This document shows, one piece after another, positions 24,958 through 35,902 of a stretch of 64,000 bases of DNA. The first letter of the stretch is position 1; every line of letters begins with the position of its first letter. Source of the stretch: Pegoplata infirma (taxonomy: Eukaryota; Arthropoda; Insecta; Diptera; Anthomyiidae); contig OY992536.1 in NCBI GenBank assembly GCA_963921195.1, positions 227,886,023-227,950,022 of the forward strand, given 5' to 3'. The notes under the pieces are model-generated. The model was given only the letters and a program-made list of their open reading frames with translations. It was not told where the DNA came from and did not search any database. The position numbers and the translations under genes are program-made.

Positions 24958-25510
24958 ATAAACCATTGTGAGTTGGTGCGTATGATTTATATTTGTGTAA
25001 GCATGAATTAGATATTGCTCATACGTACCAGGGCACAGTTGAAGATATGGCCATTTCTTTTTTTTTTTGGAAATAACTTACAATTAGTCATTCAGTAAGT
25101 ATTGGACCGATTACCACGAAATTTGAAATGGTCATAGCTAACATGTTTTGAGCATATTTTTGGAAGTTGGAGCACAGTGGTTGAATGGGAGAGGCAGCAG
25201 AACCCCCCAAATGTGAGAACCTATTGCATACGAGCAATTTAAACGCTTGCCATTTTTTTGTTTGTTATTAGATTTCCTAAACAGTTGTATGTGGGCAATG
25301 TGCTAGTAGAGGCCTAAAAAAAGTTGTTAATTTGGTGTGGTTGTCTCGTATACTTTTAAAGATATAGCCATTTTATACTTGAAATTTCAATGTTTGACCG
25401 ATCCGGCTCCAAGTTTTTTGCCAATAGCATGGTCGCATTTATTCATATTTATTTTAAAAGTAACTTCATTTGAAAACTAGATAAATTTTACAGTTAAAGC
25501 GATGTAAGCT
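24958..25510 (+). mobile_element. Partial copy of the 18.3 kb foldback (left arm)
   Basis: It shares GTTGAATGGGAGAGGCAGCA, AATTTAAACGCTTG, TTGTTATTAGATTTCCTAAA, GGTGTGGTTGTCTC and TTTGACCGATCCGGCTCC with the left arm of 18279-19702 in the same order. 24958-25027 also resembles 17530-17600 (ATGATTTATATTTGTGTAA). No right arm follows. Confidence 0.68.
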
Positions 25511-26389
25511 AATTTCATAAAGATGACTTTTCGTATGGGATCCCCCTTATGGAGTGGAGATAGGAAGTACATGCAATGTAGGACCAACTCATATTAATTT
25601 TTACACCCCAAAATTTTTTTTTTTTTTTGATATAAAACCATTTGCCTATACAATCATATTCATTTTTAGTTTATTATTTAAAAAATAGGATTAAACAAAA
25701 TGGTATGTTTTCTTAATTTTTTTTCTTTTGTAGTCCCCAATGGTTATGTGGAACATATACACTCAAAAAATACGTAATTGAAAATAAATAAACTTAAAAA
25801 ATATTTGCAGACTAGGAAGGCTCGTTTGCTATGATTTTAAGATCGGGCTTTCCATTTTTTTTTTATATTATTTTTTGGATTTATACACCACAGGTCAACG
25901 ATACATTCACCAAACATATAATTTTCTTAAACAAAAAATGTTTGGGTACGCTTCGAACCAGATAGGTGATATACATAACCCTAACAAGGAAATGTTTAGG
26001 AACATTTTAAAAAGTTTCTTATACTTTGCCTATAAAATTTTTGGTTAATTGGAAACATATATAGTTTTATATGGAACAGAATAAGCTATATATAATTTTA
26101 TGTTAAATTATACAGAAAATCAAATATTGTATTGACCCTCATATAATTTTATATAATTATATCAACCATACACCTTTTGATCCGAATCATGATTAAATTA
26201 TATATAAATACATATGACTGCATTTAAAAAATTTAGAAAATATCTCACGCGATGTATAATCATATATGATTTATTATGTTTGCATCAAAGTATATATTGT
26301 TATATATGATTATTTTTACTCGGGTAGTTAAAAAAATGAAAACGTTAACTGCATTTTGTTTATTTTAAATTCTTAATGTTTTCCTAAAA
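25511..26389. other. A+T-rich stretch; one MITE-like end
   Basis: 26040-26335 is dense in ATATATGATTATAT words and ends ATTTTTACTCGGGTA, resembling the end of the element at 33076-33424. A lone CACTCAAAAAATACG end sits near 25760. No gene seen. Confidence 0.4.
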
Positions 26390-26785
26390 TTTAAAAAAGG
26401 GTTGCTACCTTATGAAAAAATATGGTTTTTCGGAAAAAAAACAAATAAAATCCGAACTAGCAGGAATTTCGCAAAACTCAAAGAGAATATTATATATGAT
26501 TTTGGTGGTCGTACGTATATTTCTTTCCATGTAAACTATACCGAAGTCTAAACATTTTTAAAAATAAGGATTTAAAACCAATTTGGACACGACACCATTG
26601 GATTGGCCTTGAAAAAAACCTTTTGATTTGCATAAGTTGTTTATATAGTTTTTTTTTAAGAAATGTGAAAAACTTAAAAAAAAACGAAAAAAATTCCATT
26701 TTCCCCCTCCCCGTTGACCTGCTAAATGTGAGATTGTGCAGCTAAGAAAAGTAGGTAACTTTTATTTTCGTCCCCCCTTTCCCAT
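26390..26785 (-). repeat. Dispersed repeat shared with 57.7-58.1 kb
   Basis: The reverse complement matches 57690-58115: GGGTTGCTACCTTATGAAAA, GAACTAGCAGGAATTTCGC, TATATATGATTTTGGTGGTC, GTACGTATAT, AATTTGGACACGAC and CGCTAAATGTGA-type words occur in the same order. It has no coding frame. Confidence 0.65.
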
Positions 26786-27400
26786 ATGCAAAATTTCTCA
26801 AAATTTGAGACTTTCTATAGGAAAAATGTCTCAGAATCTGAGACATTTTCGGAGAAACTTTTTTTAGAATATGAGATTTTTTATCAAAGTTTTCAAGAAT
26901 CTGAGACTTTTTCTGTAGGAAAGATGTCTCTGAATCTGTTATTTTTTTCTTTAGGAAAAGTGTCTCAGAATCAGAGACTTTTCCTATTGTAAAATGTCTC
27001 AGAATCGGAGATTTTTATAGAAAAAAAAATTCTCAGAATCCGAGAGTCTTTCTATAGGAAAAATTTATTAGAATCTAAGACTTTTTCTATAGAAAGATTG
27101 TTCAAAATCTGAGATATCTTCTGTACGAAAAATTTCTCAGAATCTCTAGACATTTTCCATACCAAAAATGTTTCAGAATCCGACATTTTCTTGAACTTTT
27201 TCAAGAAAAATTTTCTAAGAATCTGAACGTTTTTTATAAGAAATATGTCTCATAATCTGAGATTTTTTCTTTAGAATAAATAAATCAGAATCTACGAATT
27301 TTTCTGTAGGAAAAATGACTGAAACTTTTTCTATAGGAAAAATGTCACAGAACCTAAAACTTTTCCTAAAAGAAAATCGTCTCAGAATCTAAGACTTTTT
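26786..27400. repeat. ~36 bp minisatellite, TCTCAGAATCTGAGA unit
   Basis: The consensus is TTTTTCTATAGGAAAAATG followed by TCTCAGAATCTGAGAC. The second half is itself a palindrome. About 17 diverged units are present. A short frame reading SETF-like repeats is only the translation of the array. A related array lies at 55000-55620. Confidence 0.8.
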
Positions 27401-27555
27401 GTAAAGGAAAGACAAATTCCAAAAAGTGTGCAGATATGTAAATTTTTGCTTAAAAAACATTATAAAAATTTTTATAAATTTTTTTTAGCAAAAATTTACA
27501 TATCTGCACACATTTCGGAATTTGTTTCCCACCGTCTTTCCTTTAGAAAAAGTTA
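27400..27555. repeat. Short near-perfect palindrome
   Basis: AAAGTGTGCAGATATGTAAA then TTTTTGCT (27426-27453) is repeated inverted to 27517 around a ~36 bp A+T loop. The symmetry continues outward through AAATTCC, GGAAAGAC and ACTTTTT, with an extra ~9 bp on the right arm. The left flank overlaps the end of the TCTCAGAATC array. Confidence 0.7.
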
Positions 27556-27706
27556 TGACCGAAAAAATGTCGGTCGTAATCCCAACAGAGAACGGACATT
27601 ATCCCCATTGGGATTGTGACCGTTTTGAAAACGGTCATAGACCCCACAACTATTATGGGGATTATGAATTCGGTGTCCGTGAGGATTACGTCCTGTCACC
27701 AAAGTT
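27540..27706. mobile_element. ATAATCCCCAT word-repeat element, copy 1
   Basis: It is built of short palindromes separated by ATTATGGGG/CCCCATTGGG words: GACCGAAAAAATGTCGGTC, GACCGTTTTGAAAACGGTC, then TATTATGGGGATTATGA and the end GATTACGTCCTGTCACC. It matches 37287-37470 closely. A small scrap with CATTATCCCCATTTCCGTTA lies at 18190-18270. Confidence 0.6.
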
Positions 27707-29030
27707 TTTGATGAAAAAAAGCTTTTAATGAAAAAAGATTACACATGCACACAAAAAAAAAGTGTCCAGACCCAGAGGGTAGACATTGTTGTTCCTAGGT
27801 TTTTGGGGTCGCTCAATCCGCTTATGACAATAAAAAATCATTTCAATTGCCAGTTTTTCCCCTAACGTCCCGAAAGATTGACTTTTAATTCTCATACAAA
27901 CTTAAAGTAATGGCCCGTACTATGAATTTGTGTTGCATTAGATTCCATTATATTCTTGTAGAGTGGGTTCCAATGGCGTTTTATTTTCAGAGTTTGTAGA
28001 AAAGCATTTACAATTGATTTTTAGAACTGGTTTTAAAATCAAAGTTCGAAAACTAAGATATTAAAGCTTTCATATTAGCTCATCATCTGCGATGTAAATA
28101 AGGTTGTGAAAATTCATTGTTTGTTTCTAATAATTTTCTTAAAATTGTCTTCGCATAAACCCAATATTTGTTGCACAGTGTAATGCTTCGGCTCGACGTG
28201 GACCATTTTGAAGGTTTTGTTGTCAATTCTGCAACCTTTTATTTTTTGAGTGTATAGATACACATCGTCATCACCATTATTTATCTTAGCATTATTTGTT
28301 CTTTGAGCAATCACAACATGTGTAAAAAGTTAGGAACATATCATTCTTTTTTTTTTTTTTTTCTAGTTATGACTTGAGACTTTTTTTATCTAAAAATATT
28401 CATCAAAATATTTTTCAAAGCACTTAACTTAACTTATGAATATTAATACTTACATAGACAGAGAGAAAGTTTACTAAATTAATTTTCATAATAAAATAAA
28501 AAAAGAGATGTTTTTAAATTGAAAGTATTGAAATTTTATTTTTTTAGTACAAGTATAAAAATTTCATTGATCCCAAATTTTAATTCTCGCCCCACTAAGG
28601 TAAAATGTTTGGGTTGATAAAAACAAATTTTAAAAAATATTATTTTAAAAATATATCCAATGAACACGCCAACCATTTTGGGAATTTAATTTTTTTAATT
28701 TTCAGATTATTTTCTATAGAAATATTTAAAGTTTTGATACACAGGATTGGTCACAGTTTGAACAAAAAACAGTTTATGATTTCGAGTAATTTTCTTCTTA
28801 AATTTTCTAGATACCAAGAGAGTTTTCGTAAAAAAAATCTGTGATTTCAAGAGATTTTTTATTTTCATACCCATTACTTAAGTAAAAATATCGTCAGAAT
28901 AAATCGATGGATTTTTTTTGGCTTTAAGTTAATGGTAATTAAGTGCTTTATCAATTCAACATGCAACATTTTTCAATCTGTTTACCACCTTAGAAGCTAT
29001 TAATCGATATAAAGACAATTTTGATAAGAT
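27707..29030. other. Stretch without recognised repeat
   Basis: Apart from the weak exon candidate at 28114-28335 I see no repeat family and no convincing gene. It is one of the few places in the window that could be ordinary single-copy DNA. Confidence 0.4.
28114..28335 (-). CDS. Possible small exon, unknown protein (weak)
   Basis: An open frame of about 73 codons runs from just after a TAA at 28336-28338 to a TGA at 28114-28116. There is no ATG at its start, so if real it would be an internal-to-terminal exon. The C-terminal part, KMVHVEPKHYTVQQILGL, uses C- or G-ending codons (GTC CAC GTC GAG CCG AAG) unlike the surrounding DNA, and the peptide is hydrophilic and balanced rather than the FKNI-rich type of chance frames here. 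A CTAAC branch-like word lies upstream. I do not recognise the family. Chance is a real alternative. Confidence 0.2.
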
Positions 29031-29034
29031 TTTA

Positions 29035-29553
29035 AAGTACACGTTAAACATACACAAACAAAATTTTAAGTAAATATTTTCTATGTTCATGAAATTTGAA
29101 AAATTTATGGGAAAATCGGGAAGGAGGTTTGTAAGGGGGATACAAGAATAACTGGTCCGATTTTTTTAAAATTCGGAATGGTGATTTATAAAGACAAAAC
29201 ACGTTCACCTGCCATATTTCGAAAAGACACCTATTATAATACGGTTATTAGAGTCATTTGTGCCAAAACTAAACAGGACCTTTTTATGGGGGCTTGGTCT
29301 TAATATAGACCGATTTTTTCCAATTTCAATAGGCTTCGTCAAATTTCAAGTCAATTGATTAAAAACTACGATCTGTATCGTGTTTACACCGTTTATATGG
29401 AAAGACAGACGGACGGTCATCGCTAAATCGACTCAAAAAGTGATTCTAAGTCGATCGGTTTACTTAAAGATGGCCTAGGACTAATATTTCGGGTAGTTAC
29501 AAACATCAGGACAAACTCATTATACCCTGTACCACAGTGTAGTGTAGGGTATA
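29035..29553 (-). mobile_element. DINE-1-like element, subfamily 2, truncated
   Basis: It matches 46615-47240 and lacks the CAAGTAAG end. It carries ACACAAACAAAATTTTAA, AAAATCGGGAAGG, ACTGGTCCGATTT, a GACAGACGGACGG tract, ATCGCTAAATCGACTC and the TATACCCTGTACC...AGGGTATA hairpin end. Confidence 0.75.
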
Positions 29554-29612
29554 ATTATTGTACATATAGAGAATTCATAAAGTATTGAATTATCTTAAAT
29601 TTAAAAGAAAAC

Positions 29613-29713
29613 AAGTAGAAAAGTTAAATTCGACTTGGCCGAATCTCTGAATACCCTCCAAAATTAAATTTTTTAAGGATAGTAAATTTTTTATTTTGAG
29701 TAAAAAACTTTTT
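29613..29713 (-). mobile_element. DINE-1-like subfamily 1 tail fragment
   Basis: AACAAGTAGAAAAGTTAAAT, the ATTCGACTTGGCCGAAT hairpin and ATACCCTCC form the inverse of the 3' end at 3980-4030. Confidence 0.7.
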
Positions 29714-32165
29714 ATACCCTCCAACCACAGTATGGGGGTACACTCACTTTGTCATTCCGTGTGTAACGCATCGAAATATCGGTCTAGGACCCCATAAAGT
29801 ATATGGGGCATTCCATGTGAAATCGGACACTTTGAAAAACTTTTTTTTTAGATTTTCCCAATTTGTTTACAGTTTTTATTACCTTTCGAAAACTCCTTCG
29901 TGGTAAATTTTCAGATTTTTTTGATTACCCGTTCAAAAGATATCGAATTTTTAAAAATTGGTAGTTTGTTCCTTTACTCAAACTTCTTTTAATCATAACT
30001 TCTTCAATAATGGTCCAAATTTCAATTTTTTTTTTTTTCAAAATTTTTGTTTTTTTTTACGTACTTTCTAAAAAAAATCCCAAAAAATTCTTAAAAGCGC
30101 TCTAGTATGCGATTTTTAAGTTTTATAATTTAAATCTTATTTTTGAAAATGTTTGTACTCTTCGATTTTTTTTAAATTTTTTTGTGTAAAACTTCTATCA
30201 ATTCTACAAATTTTTTGCCCAGGAAGATCGTGGGATAACGATTATTACTATTTTTTTAAATTTTTTGAAAAAATTTTATTGTAATTTTTCAATCTTAAAA
30301 TCACTTCTACTGCTCCAATGGTGCGTCATAGAGGGGTCCTTTATAAGACCGACCCCCATTAATTTTTACGTCTTAACATTTCTTTGGAACAAACTAATAC
30401 GCTATCTGCAATTTCTAAGGGTGCTCCCACACAATACGACATTTTTTAAAATTTGTTCCAACCGCTCTAACTGCCCAAATAGTGCCCTTAGAGCAACAAA
30501 ATGTATCACCGACCCACAATATTTTTTTTAGTCCAAACATTTTTTCTGAACACACCTACCCTCTATCTTTAACTGTTAAGGCGGTCCCCATACAATTTTT
30601 TTTATTTTTTGTAAATTTGTTTTATTTAATCAGCTTCTATCGGTCCAATGGTGCGTCCGAGAGGGGTCATTATTGAGACCGACCCCAATTTATTTTTACC
30701 CTACAACATTTTTTCAAAACATACCTACGCCCTATCTCCACTCCCTAAGTAGGCTCCCATACAAAATTACATTTTTATAAAATTTGCTCTAACTGTTATT
30801 TGTATGGCAGCCTACTTAGGGAGTGGAGATAGGGCGTAGGTTTGTTTTGAAAAAATGTTGTAGGGTAAAAATAAATGGGGGTCGGTCTCTCTAATGACCC
30901 CTCTCGGACGCACCATTGGACCGGTAGAAGCGGATTAAATAAAACAAATTTACAAAAAATAAAATAAATTGTATGGGGACCGCCTTAACAGTTAAAGATA
31001 GAGGGTAGGTGTGTTCAGAGAAAATGTTTGGACTAAAAAAATATTGTGGGTCGGTCATACATTTTGTTGCTCTAAGGGCACTATTTGGGCAGTTAGAGCG
31101 GTTGGAACAAATTTTAAAAAATGTCGTATTGTGTGGGAGCACCCTTAGAAATTGCAGATAGGGTATTAGTTTGTTCCAAAGAAATGTTAAGACGTAAAAA
31201 TTATTGGGGGTCGGTTTTATAAAGGACCCCTCTATGACGCACCATTGGAGCAGTAGAAGTGATTTTAAGATTGGAAAATTACAAAAAAAAATTTTAAAAA
31301 AATTTTAAAAAATAGTAATAATCGTTATCCCACGATCTTCCTGGGCAACAAATTTGTAGAATTGATAGAAGTTTTATACAAAAAAATTTCAAAAAAATCG
31401 AAGAGTACAAACATTTTCAAAAATTAGATTTAAATTTTAAAACTTAAAAATCGCATACTAGAGCGCTTTTAAGAATTTTTTGGGATTTTGTTTTAGAAAG
31501 TATTTAAAAAAACAAAAATTTTTAAAAAAAAAATTTGAAATTTGGACCATTATTGAAGAAGTTATGATTAAAAGAAGTTTTAGTAAAGGAACAAACTGCC
31601 AATTTTTAAAAATTCGATATCTTTTGAACGGGTCATCAAAAAAATCTGAAAATTTACCACGAAGGAGTTTTCGAAGGGTACTAAAAACTGTAAACATATT
31701 GGGAAAATCTAAAAAAAAGTTTTTCAAAGTGTCCGATTTCACATGGAATGCCCCATATATATTATTGATCAGTGATCGATTCTAAGACATTCTAGCGATG
31801 TCCGTCCGTCAGTCTGTCCGTCTGTAGAAGTCACGATGCAGTCCAAACTAAACGAGGTAGACTTCCGAAGTTTGGCACGAATATGTCTTATACTCCTAGG
31901 CAGGTTAAGTTCGGAAATGGGCAAAATCGGACAAAGGGGAAAAAAGTTCCCCCTTAGAGAACTAAACCAACCCAAGAAAAACCGCATTTTTTGCAGGGTT
32001 TTTTGTACTTTATCTAAGCAACTGCAACATTCTTATCTCAGAAAAAGTTAAAAATAGCGGGGGGAAGGTGCCCCCCCCCCAAAAAAAAAGAAGCCCCTGG
32101 ATTTTTTTTACATTTTAGAGGATATAAAAGATTCGGCACAGCCGAATGTAACACTCTCAATTGTT
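29714..32165 (+). mobile_element. DINE-1-like element split by a foldback
   Basis: Left part 29714-29803: TATACCCTCCAACCACAG, hairpin, TTTGTCATTCCGTGTGTAAC, GGACCCCATAAAGTATA. Right part 31756-32165: TATATTATTGATCAGTGATC, CTAGCGATGTCCGTCCGTC, AAGTTTGGCACGAATATGTC, TAGGCAGGTTAAGTTCGG, then a poly-C/poly-A block, a TTCGGCACAGCCGAA hairpin and an ACTCTCAATTGTT end. Joined, the parts match the uninterrupted elements at 39473 and 40329. The break falls inside the ATAAAGTATATATATT box. Confidence 0.8.
29804..31755. mobile_element. Foldback element, TGGGGCATTCC family, 1952 bp
   Basis: Both ends read TGGGGCATTCCATGTGAAAT on their own strand, with TA outside. The arms extend almost to the centre near 30790 and are highly similar. 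The interior of each arm is a diverged tandem repeat of about 180 bp (GACCGACCCCCA, CCAACATTTT, CCTACCCTCTATCT, AGGCGGTCCCCATACA, GCTCTAACTGCCC). This interior is shared with the palindrome at 49910-52036. It is inserted in a DINE-1-like element. Frames of 60-101 codons here are mirror images of each other across the arms. Confidence 0.85.
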
Positions 32166-32179
32166 TTTTTGTCATTTTT

Positions 32180-32670
32180 GTAAAAAAAGTGTAAATTTTT
32201 TTTTTAGTGTAAAAAATTTTTTGAATGACAAAAATACTTTGTAAAGTAATTTGTGTGATTTGTAAAGTGTGGCTTACCAATGTTTTTAAGGCTTGTTTTT
32301 AAGCTCGGGTTTTTCAACACATGAATTTAAGGTGAAATCAATCTAAAATTCACAGTTTTGCTAATAACTAATAACACACCAGAGGAACGACAAATATTTA
32401 TGCCAAGCTTCAGCCCCCTCAGAATTATCGTTCGAGAGCTTACGTGTTTTTTATCTCGTAAATTCGCGAAAACCCCTTGCCGAAATTCACTCTTTTGGTT
32501 TTACCTTTTGAACCACTAAACCGATTTCGCTGGGTTGCAATACCAACCTGGTCAGGTAAATGACCAACATATATGCCAAACTTCAGGAGCCTCCGTAAAG
32601 TCTTTCAAATGTTAGCGTGTTTTCAACAGACAGACGGACAGACGGACGGACGGACATCGCTAGATCGGTG
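32180..32670 (-). mobile_element. DINE-1-like subfamily 1, truncated
   Basis: The reverse complement follows 3300-3760: TCTGTTGAAAACACGCTAAC, GGAGGCTCCTGAAGTTTGGC, ACCTGACCAGGTTGGTATTG-type boxes, GCAAGGGGTTTTCGCG, then TGACTTAC-like and CAAAAAATTTTTTACAC words. The hairpin end is missing. Confidence 0.7.
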
Positions 32671-32718
32671 AACTTTTATTATTAAAGCTATATGTCCGAA
32701 AAAAATTAAAAAAGTAGT

Positions 32719-33640
32719 TGAGCATGAACTGGATAATTTGCGGTAGAAATTAGAGACTAAATCTAGTAAAACTGCATTTACAGTTTTTCTCTTCGTGATC
32801 TTGTTTCCTTTTAAAATGTCTTCAAAGTTTTAGAGGATTAAATTTTATAATTTTTTTTTAATATTTGTACTTGTCCTAGGATGCCAATATTGTTAGCAAA
32901 TGAAAGAGGAGGATCTCCCCTAATTTTCCTACTTGATTATTTTAACATATCAGGAAAAAAGAGATGAGTTACGTCCTTTTAAAATGTATCTTTTAATATC
33001 ATTCAAAATATTTCGATACAGTTTTCAAATGACTTTATTCACATCCTTATACCCTGATATGGCAAAATAGAAAAACCCGCGTAAAAAAATAATTATATCA
33101 AAACATATCTCCTTTGATAAAAACATATATGGATTATATATAAATAGATGTAATCAGATCTACTCCATATATATTCATATCTGCTTCAGATATGTTTTGA
33201 TCCGTAAATTGAGTCTATCTGACAATTTTACATATATGAACATATTTGAAAATGTCTGATCATATATGCCATATATGCCAGATAGACTCAATTTACGGAT
33301 CAAAACATATCTGAAGCAGATATGAATATATATGGAGTAGATCTGATTATATCCATTTAGATATGATCCATATATGTTTTTATCAAAGGAGATATGTTTT
33401 GATATAATTATTTTTTTACACGGGAATAGAAAAATTAGATCCTCGTTTTCCATTTGCCGTCATCATTTGCCATCATCCTAGGACAAGTACAAATATTTCA
33501 AAAAAATGTATCCTTTAAAACTTTAAAATATTTTTAAAAGAAAACAGGATCACGAAATGTAAAATTGTAAATACAGTTTTACTCCATTTGATCTCTACTT
33601 TCAGACGTATATTACCCGGTTCATGTTAATTATTGGCTGT
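32719..33640. mobile_element. Foldback related to the CACTG element, ~0.9 kb
   Basis: AGTAAAACTGCATTTACAGT with TTCGTGATC (left) recurs inverted at 33545-33600. The arms share the TGTACTTGTCCTAGGATG and AGGATGCCAAT boxes with the 41179-45529 element. The centre is occupied by a separate palindromic MITE. Ends are not defined. Confidence 0.6.
33076..33424. mobile_element. Palindromic MITE with 10 bp target duplication, 349 bp
   Basis: The 10 bp duplication AATAGAAAAA lies on both sides (33066-33075 and 33425-33434). The ends are CCCGCGTAAAAAAATAATTA and CCCGTGTAAAAAAATAATTA, followed by ATCAAAACATATCTCC and ATATG/CATAT words through to a ~50 nt loop. A 9-10 bp duplication fits Mutator-like elements best, without proof. 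Confidence 0.75.
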
Positions 33641-33649
33641 CGGACGGTG

Positions 33650-34365
33650 CTATATCATAACAAATTAATTTGTTTTTATTTAAGGCTAAACGGGAAGATG
33701 TCCCCTTACCCCGCACACCAGCAAAACTCAACCCGAAACAGGCCTATGTAATTAGTTAGTTGTTTTTTTTTTTTATTTATTTCCTTTCTTCGACACTCCG
33801 GCAACGTGGGAAACGTGGATGGTTCTCGAAACAACTCTTTCTCATCTTAGAGATTAAAAAAAAAAAACTTTTTTTAGCACTAGATGATTTTTTTTAATTT
33901 TGTACAGCATAATGTGTCTTTGTTCATTCATTTTAATTTTTTTTGTTTTATTTTTTGATGAAGGTCAATATATGAATTTTTGTGGCATCATAATTTTTAA
34001 GAACAAGAAAATAAAAGACACAAAAAAAAAACTAAAATATGATTGATTTCTAGCAGATTGAAAAATTAACCATTACAGCATAAAAATTTCATAACATATC
34101 CTTAAAAACAAAAATTTCCTTATTTTTTAGAAGGAAAACATACAAAAAAGGTTGCAAAATAAGCAACAGTATGGATAATACATCATAAAAAATGAAGGAG
34201 TTGACACAAACAACATCATTTCTCTTCTTTTTTTGGAAAACAGAAGACCCACATGTACAAGCACACAAATACATGTGTACTTTTATATGTAAAAAAGAGA
34301 AAACAAAGGACATTTTCCTGCATATATGACATTGATGGAAATAAACATAAATTTCATAAACAGAT
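33650..34365. other. A+T-rich stretch without recognised feature
   Basis: It contains a mildly G+C-richer patch (33690-33835: CCCCTTACCCCGCACACCAG, CTCCGGCAACGTGGGAAACG) that belongs to no repeat I identified. No convincing frame. Confidence 0.4.
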
Positions 34366-34373
34366 ACGTACAC

Positions 34374-35894
34374 TAGGGTGGGTCGATGAAATGCATATTT
34401 GCGAATCTCGTGTACTAATAGCAAAAACTCGACGCGCATTTTCGAGCTGATAACGGGAAAAATCATGAAAAAATTTTAGGAGGGTACTTTTAGGCCTCTA
34501 CAAGCGGTTTTAGTTCGCGGTTTTTGGAAAAAAAATATTTTTTTTGATTTTTTAAAAATATTTTAAAAATTAAGTAAAATAATGCTTATTACAAAACAAT
34601 ATCCAAACAAAATTTATCTCGCCAATTTTAGCCCGTGGATGCGTTTTTATACCCAGAAAAGTTCGATTTATATATAAAAAAAAAAAATATTTTTTATTTC
34701 ATAATATCACTCAAATGGTGCATAAGGCCAATTTAAGAACATGAATGATAAAAATTAAAAAATTGCGGGTATTTATAGCAATCCACAAGTGCAAAAAATT
34801 CGCAAATTCAAAAAAAATTAAAAGTGGGTATCAAAATTTTTGTAAAATAAAGCGTTTTAAGATAATGATAAAAAAACAAAACAAATTGGCGGCTATTTAT
34901 AACAATTCGCAAGCGCAAAAAATTCGCAAGTACCAAAAAAAATTAAAAAATGGAAAAATGGGTATCAAATTTTTGGTAAAATAAAGCGTTTGCAGAAAAA
35001 AAAAATAAAAAATATATATTAGAGGATCAATTTGGTCCATGGATGCATTTTGAAAATCTGATGGTTTTTTTTTTTGTTTGATATTTAAATGTTTATTTAC
35101 GATTGTAGTTGGTCCATGGATGCATTTTAAAATCTGAAAAGTTTATTTATTTTATGGACCAACATCAATTATAAATAAACGTTTAAATATCAAACAAAAA
35201 AAAACCATCAGATTTTCAAAATGCATCCATGGACCAAATTGATCCTCTAATATATATTTTTTATTTTTTTTCTGAAAACGCTTTATTTTACCAAAAATTT
35301 GATACCCATTTTTCCATTTTTTAATTTTTTTTGGTACTTGCGAATTTTTTGCGCTTGCGAATTGTTATAAATAGCCGCCAATTTGTTTTGTTTTTTTTAT
35401 CATTATCTTAAAACGCTTTATTTTACCAAAATTTTGATACCCATTTTTAATTTTTTTTGAATTTGCGAATTTTTTGCACTTGTGGATTGCTATAAATACC
35501 CGCAATTTTTTAATTTTTATCATTCATGTTCTTAAATTGGCCTTATGCACCATTTGAGTGCTATTATGAAATAAAAAATATTTTTTTTTTCTATATATAA
35601 ATCGAACTTTTCTGGGTATAAAAACGCATCCACGGGCTAAAATTGGCGAGATAAATTTTGTTTGGATATTGTTTTGTAATAAGTATTATTTTACTTAATT
35701 TTTAAAATATTTTTAAAAAATAAAAAAAAATATTTTTTTTCCAAAAACCGCGAACTAAAACCGCTTGTAGAGGCCTAAAAGTACCCTCCTAAAATTTTTT
35801 CATGATTTTTCCTGTTATCAGCTCGAAAATGCGCGTCGAGTTTTTGCTATTAGTACACGAGATTCGCAAATATGCATTTCATCGACCCACCCTA
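34374..35894. mobile_element. Near-perfect palindrome with 8 bp target duplication, 1521 bp
   Basis: The duplication ACGTACAC is identical on both sides (34366-34373 and 35895-35902). Both ends read TAGGGTGGGTCGATGAAATG. The arms match almost base for base for ~740 bp, centred at about 35120. An 8 bp duplication with TAGGGTGGG ends fits a hAT-type MITE, though full-length palindromy is unusual. Small frames within are palindrome translations. Confidence 0.85.
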
Positions 35895-35902
35895 ACGTAC
35901 AC

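Noticed and set aside
30265..31142. Matching 83-88 codon frames (CSNRSNCPNSALRATKC) on opposite strands
   Set aside because: Mirror copies across the arms of the 29804-31755 foldback. The amino-acid sequence differs mostly where the DNA has indels, with no sign of frame preservation.
34089..34466. 125-codon minus-strand frame, the longest in the window
   Set aside because: It overlaps the left edge of the 34374 palindrome, is rich in F, Y, V and L from A+T-rich codons, has no recognisable motif, and continues across an element boundary marked by a target duplication.
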